Source: Tritrichomonas musculus
Lineage: Eukaryota > Parabasalia > Tritrichomonadida > Tritrichomonadidae
NCBI GenBank assembly: GCA_039105265.1
Contig: JAPFFF010000016.1
Span: 2,666,001-2,730,000, forward strand
Reading direction: 5' to 3'
DNA: 64,000 bases
Shown: positions 63,289 to 64,000 of the stretch, piece by piece
How positions within the stretch are numbered: the stretch's first letter is position 1
Layout: every line of letters begins with the position of its first letter
Made by a program: the position numbers and the translations under genes
The notes under the pieces: generated by a model
Database searches by the model: none
What the model saw: only the letters and a program-made list of their open reading frames with translations
Told to the model about the DNA's origin: nothing

Positions 63289-64000
63289 AACTCTTTTTTT
63301 TTATAACAAAATAATTTTTTTTATGTTTAAAATCATAAATTTCTTTTGGCATTCATAAAAAAATCCAAAATTTTTATAGAAATATCTATGGAAATTTTCG
63401 ATATTTGAATTCTTATTGAATAAAAAATTGAGATAAAAATAAAATTTTTTTTGAAATGCATATATCTCATAATACATTTAAAAAATATATTTGTTTAAAT
63501 TAGAAAAGTGCTTTATCATTCATTTATTAATATCACAATGGAATTAGTATTACTATAATTGATATTATTATAAGTTTTTATTCATTTGACAATCAATTTT
63601 TTTTTTAATTCATAAATATTTCGATTAAAAATCATACGATTTTTAATATTTTAATTTATTACATTTAAATGATATTTTTATAAAAGATATTACATTTATG
63701 TTAGATTTTTAACATACAATCTTTCTAAAAACTCATTTTATTTTTAAGTCCATTCAATTTTATTAATAAAAATTGAAAAATTTTATTTTTTTTTTGTCAT
63801 GATTTTTTTTTAAAAAAATATGTGATTTTATAGTATATTTCATTAAAAATATTTGGAAATACCATTTTACAATTAAAATAAAGTAAAAAACTTAAAAATA
63901 TAATCAAAAAAATATCAATCAGAAAATTTTTTTTATTTTTATCAAAATTTGAAAATGTAATTCAATTTTAATGAATAATGTTTAGTAAATATCTTAAAAT
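63289..64000. other. Intergenic, no gene seen
   Basis: Extremely AT-rich 5' flank with T and A tracts. The motif TGGAAATTTTC recurs at about 63267 and 63390. Confidence 0.4.

Overview
Very AT-rich eukaryotic sequence with no tRNA, rRNA or spliceosomal intron that I can see. Long single-exon genes encode protein kinases fused to Sel1 arrays, DUF3447/ankyrin proteins, BTB-like F5/8C proteins and GIMAP-like GTPases, alongside Polinton, MULE, Merlin and mariner-type remnants. Several start codons lie 6-25 nt downstream of TCA-Py-(T/A)-(T/A) initiators (TCATTT, TCATAA, TCACTT). This combination points to a parabasalid. The low GC suggests a Tritrichomonas-like species rather than Trichomonas vaginalis (inference).

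Layout. 1-1.2 kb: 3' part of a protein kinase gene. 1.3-3.3 kb: small miniature transposons, one with a 9-bp target duplication. 3.3-5.3 kb: a GC-richer block with a repeated coiled-coil-linked module, possibly a fossil of a virus-like element. 5.5-7.7 kb: a membrane rhodanese and an FCP1/SCP-like phosphatase. 10.5-13.0 kb: a Sel1 pseudokinase. 14.1-25.8 kb: a 10.8-kb MULE with 1.14-kb terminal inverted repeats, an exact 9-bp target duplication, and a full-length transposase carrying a host-like DUF3447 domain at its N terminus. 26.0-30.3 kb: a very long kinase-Sel1 gene. 32-33 kb: a Merlin transposase with one stop. 34.6-35.8 kb: a Polinton-type integrase fossil. 36.3-37.7 kb: a GIMAP-like GTPase. 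38.5-43 kb: a head-to-head pair, an NAPE-PLD-like metallo-hydrolase and a three-kinase protein with a WW-like N terminus. 43-47.8 kb: a mariner-type MITE, a decayed surface protein gene and a frameshifted BTB-like/F5/8C gene. 48-50.8 kb: a 5'-truncated kinase-Sel1 gene. 51.8-54.5 kb: a DUF3447/ankyrin gene broken up by a 25-bp minisatellite. 55.2-57.6 kb: decayed genes. 58.1-63.3 kb: a 1,730-residue BTB-like/ankyrin protein.

The functional genes belong mostly to expanded signalling and scaffold families, and I see no operon logic. The most notable biology is the MULE transposase that has acquired DUF3447. Next is a patchwork of short pieces copied from neighbouring genes at two sites (14.14-14.56 kb and 50.91-51.24 kb), which looks like templated repair or template switching inside this locus.
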